Positions 62,571 to 64,000 of a DNA stretch of 64,000 bases are shown here, in pieces. Below the pieces are notes generated by a model. That model saw nothing but the letters and a program-made list of their open reading frames with translations. It was not told the origin of the DNA and ran no database searches. A program made the position numbers and the translations under genes. Position 1 is the first letter of the stretch; the number at the start of each line of letters is the position of its first letter. Source of the stretch: Nereida ignava (GTDB lineage: Bacteria > Pseudomonadota > Alphaproteobacteria > Rhodobacterales > Rhodobacteraceae); NCBI RefSeq assembly GCF_001049735.1, contig NZ_CVPC01000006.1, positions 130,370 through 194,369 on the forward strand, in the 5' to 3' direction.

Positions 62571-63559
62571 TGGCGGTGGCTGTTCTGAAAGTGGTCGCCG
62601 CTGGCCCATTGATCACTGTCCAAGACGCAGGTCGCTTTGGCCATATGCGCTACGGAGTTCCAGCATCTGGTCCTATGGACCGGCTGGCGTTTGCTGCGGC
62701 GCAGGTGATGATTGCAAATCGTGCAGATGCTGCGGCGATTGAAGTGTCGTTGGGCGGGCTCGTGCTTGAATGTGTTGAGGGCGAGGTCAGCTATGCCCAA
62801 GCCGGTGGTGGTTTTGCAGGGGGCTGGCACGTGGCAACGCTGCGTGCAGGTGATCGGCTGCGTGTTCAGGCGGGCACATGGGGGAGTTGGTGTTATCTGG
62901 CTTTTGCAGGTGATCTGGCGCGACCAAAGTGGTTGGACAGTTTTGCGACCCACGCGATTTCAGGGCTTGGTGGCGGTGCCGTTCGCACGGGAGATGTGCT
63001 GCGTATCGAAAACGCGGAGGTGCGTAGCGCCCGTGAAGGCAGCTATGACGCGCCCCCACAGCCTGATCAAGCCACGCCTGTTTTGGTGACGCCAAGTCCA
63101 CAGGGCCGTCATTTTGCGGATGACGCGGCGGACGTGTTTTTGGGCAGTACGTATGAACTGACGGATGCGTTTGACCGCATGGGGGTTCGCCTTGATGGGC
63201 CGTCGGTTGTGTTGAATGAGGCGCTGGGCATCCCGTCCGAGCCGATCGTGCGTGGCTCTGTCCAAGTGGCGGGCGACGGTGTGCCGACTGTTTTGTTGGC
63301 GGATCATCAAACAACGGGCGGCTATCCCAAGATTGCGACTGTTTTGTCTTGCGAGACTGATCGGGTTGCCCAAATGCGCTCAGGTGCACAGATTTCGTTT
63401 CAAACAGTTACGCCGGAGGAGGCAGTTATTCACGCCCGAACTGTTGCAGAAGCACGTGTGTCGTTTTTGGACGTTTGCGCAGCACCACGGGCCAGTTTGG
63501 ATGAGAAGCTAATGCAAATGAATTTGATCAGTGGCGCTGTGGCCGGATCAGAAAATTAG
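62570..63559 (+). CDS. pxpC: 5-oxoprolinase subunit C (KipA-like)
   Basis: A 329-residue protein of the allophanate hydrolase subunit 2 / KipA family: VQDAGRFGHMRYGVPASGPMD at the N-terminus, FLGSTYELTDAFDRMGVRLDGP (about 186-207) and TTGGYPKIATVL (about 244). It completes the three-subunit 5-oxoprolinase with pxpA and pxpB. Its start overlaps the pxpB stop by one base. The family was long annotated as biotin-dependent carboxylase, but no biotin site is present here. Confidence 0.93.
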   Translation: MAVAVLKVVAAGPLITVQDAGRFGHMRYGVPASGPMDRLAFAAAQVMIANRADAAAIEVSLGGLVLECVEGEVSYAQAGGGFAGGWHVATLRAGDRLRVQAGTWGSWCYLAFAGDLARPKWLDSFATHAISGLGGGAVRTGDVLRIENAEVRSAREGSYDAPPQPDQATPVLVTPSPQGRHFADDAADVFLGSTYELTDAFDRMGVRLDGPSVVLNEALGIPSEPIVRGSVQVAGDGVPTVLLADHQTTGGYPKIATVLSCETDRVAQMRSGAQISFQTVTPEEAVIHARTVAEARVSFLDVCAAPRASLDEKLMQMNLISGAVAGSEN

Positions 63560-63902
63560 TCGCGCTAGTTAGTAAATTTCGAGCTGAAAAAATTTGTGTG
63601 AGAGTAAAAAACTGCGAATTTATGAGGAATCTTGGGGACTTTAGCGATGGGCATGTCGCTAATGCGCTTCCGATTGATCTGTGAATGACCGTTGAAATGC
63701 AATTCACAGGTCTGAATGTGTAGTAAATGGGCGGATCACTGTCGGTTTTGGCTGTGCAGATGCACAAAACGACATTTTTGACGTTTTTTGACCGAATCCC
63801 CCTTGTAGCTCAGGTCTCGTTGTTAAAGGCTAAGTGCAATGGCGCGCGTGAAGGGAAACTTCACTTAAAACGAACGTGCTGAAGTTCAAACGGGAGACTG
63901 AA
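63560..63902. promoter_or_regulatory. AT-rich leader before the ABC-transporter binding protein
   Basis: 343 bp without a convincing gene. TTGACG and TTGACC near 63778-63792 are possible -35 boxes. Close to the start codon, AACTTCAC (63857-63864) can pair either with GTGAAG (63848-63853) or with TGAAGTT (63880-63886), giving two mutually exclusive hairpins. TAAGTG at 63831 offers a third pairing. Confidence 0.4.
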
Positions 63903-64000
63903 ATGAAAAAGACATTACTTGGCGTTGTTGCCGCGACTTCGATGGGCCTTATGGGGACCACAGCGATGGCAGACTGCGGTGATGTATCCATTACCGAGAT
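63903..64000 (+). CDS. ABC transporter substrate-binding protein (N-terminus; runs off the window)
   Basis: Only the first 32 codons are in view. They show a Sec signal peptide (MKKTLLGVVAATSMGLMGTTAMA) followed by DCGDVSITEM. The sequence just after the cleavage site resembles periplasmic binding proteins of glycine-betaine/proline (OpuAC-type) transporters, so a compatible-solute or quaternary-amine binding protein is likely. GGGAG precedes the ATG. The family call rests on ten mature residues and needs the missing part to confirm. Confidence 0.6.
   Translation, partial: MKKTLLGVVAATSMGLMGTTAMADCGDVSITE

Noticed and set aside
1..64000. Insertion sequences, prophage or integrase genes
   Set aside because: No transposase, integrase or phage structural protein was recognised, and neither tRNA gene is flanked by an integrase or an evident duplicated 3' end.

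Overview
The window looks like chromosomal DNA of a marine alphaproteobacterium of the Rhodobacterales (Roseobacter group). Supporting signs are a taurine-pyruvate aminotransferase next to tauABC, a class I lysyl-tRNA synthetase, an NDUFS4-like respiratory complex I accessory protein, a GlxA-type regulator, Hint-domain RTX proteins, and a moderately GC-rich, housekeeping-dominated layout. The assignment comes from gene content and recognised protein families, not from a search. I see no insertion sequence, prophage, CRISPR array or rRNA operon. Two tRNA genes are present (Gln-TTG and Arg-TCT).

Layout. 0-5.6 kb: taurine use, with tpa (cut by the window edge) divergent from tauABC and a GMC oxidoreductase. 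5.6-6.6 kb: galE, frameshifted near its 3' end. 6.8-9.9 kb: DEAD-box RNA helicase and a GlxA/AraC regulator. 10.0-13.3 kb: a tightly overlapping operon of a Tat-exported FAD oxidase, a small membrane protein and an unknown protein. 13.4-17.8 kb: a surface-glycan patch (twitch-type radical SAM protein, GT90, GT2, UDP-glucuronate decarboxylase). 17.8-19.8 kb: LysR regulator divergent from a sterol-desaturase-type hydroxylase. 20.2-25.1 kb: two consecutive Hint-domain proteins, the first a 1137-residue RTX / seven-bladed propeller / RTX / Hint protein. 25.4-30.1 kb: tRNA-Gln and a capsule operon kpsT-kpsE-kdsA-phosphohexomutase without kpsM. 30.3-33.2 kb: nhaA, then an ArsR repressor with a metallothionein-like tail translationally coupled to an ArsP/YraQ-type permease, behind a double TTCGAA operator.

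33.3-42.7 kb: SseB-like protein, dut, a membrane-anchored MoeB/ThiF protein, M3 oligopeptidase, an exported protein of about 18 MORN repeats, nadE, a small membrane protein and gltX. 42.8-46.6 kb: ybbP/ybbA ABC exporter divergent from the SGNH esterase tesA. 46.7-55.3 kb: dodecin, a small membrane protein, cspA, ettA, nadD, an EamA exporter, dacB, a TerB-like protein, lysK and a DUF4864 protein whose ribosome binding site is buried in a perfect hairpin. 55.4-64.0 kb: a parallel beta-helix protein, uvrB, the NDUFS4-like gene, tRNA-Arg, the 5-oxoprolinase operon pxpABC, and the start of an ABC-transporter binding protein.

The strongest points for a second look are the ArsR-metallothionein repressor with its operator and permease, the RTX-propeller-RTX-Hint protein with a second Hint protein beside it, the broken galE whose tail is still fully readable, the hairpin that masks the DUF4864 Shine-Dalgarno, and the FAD-oxidase operon with its unrecognised 326-residue partner. 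None is proven to be a new system from sequence alone.
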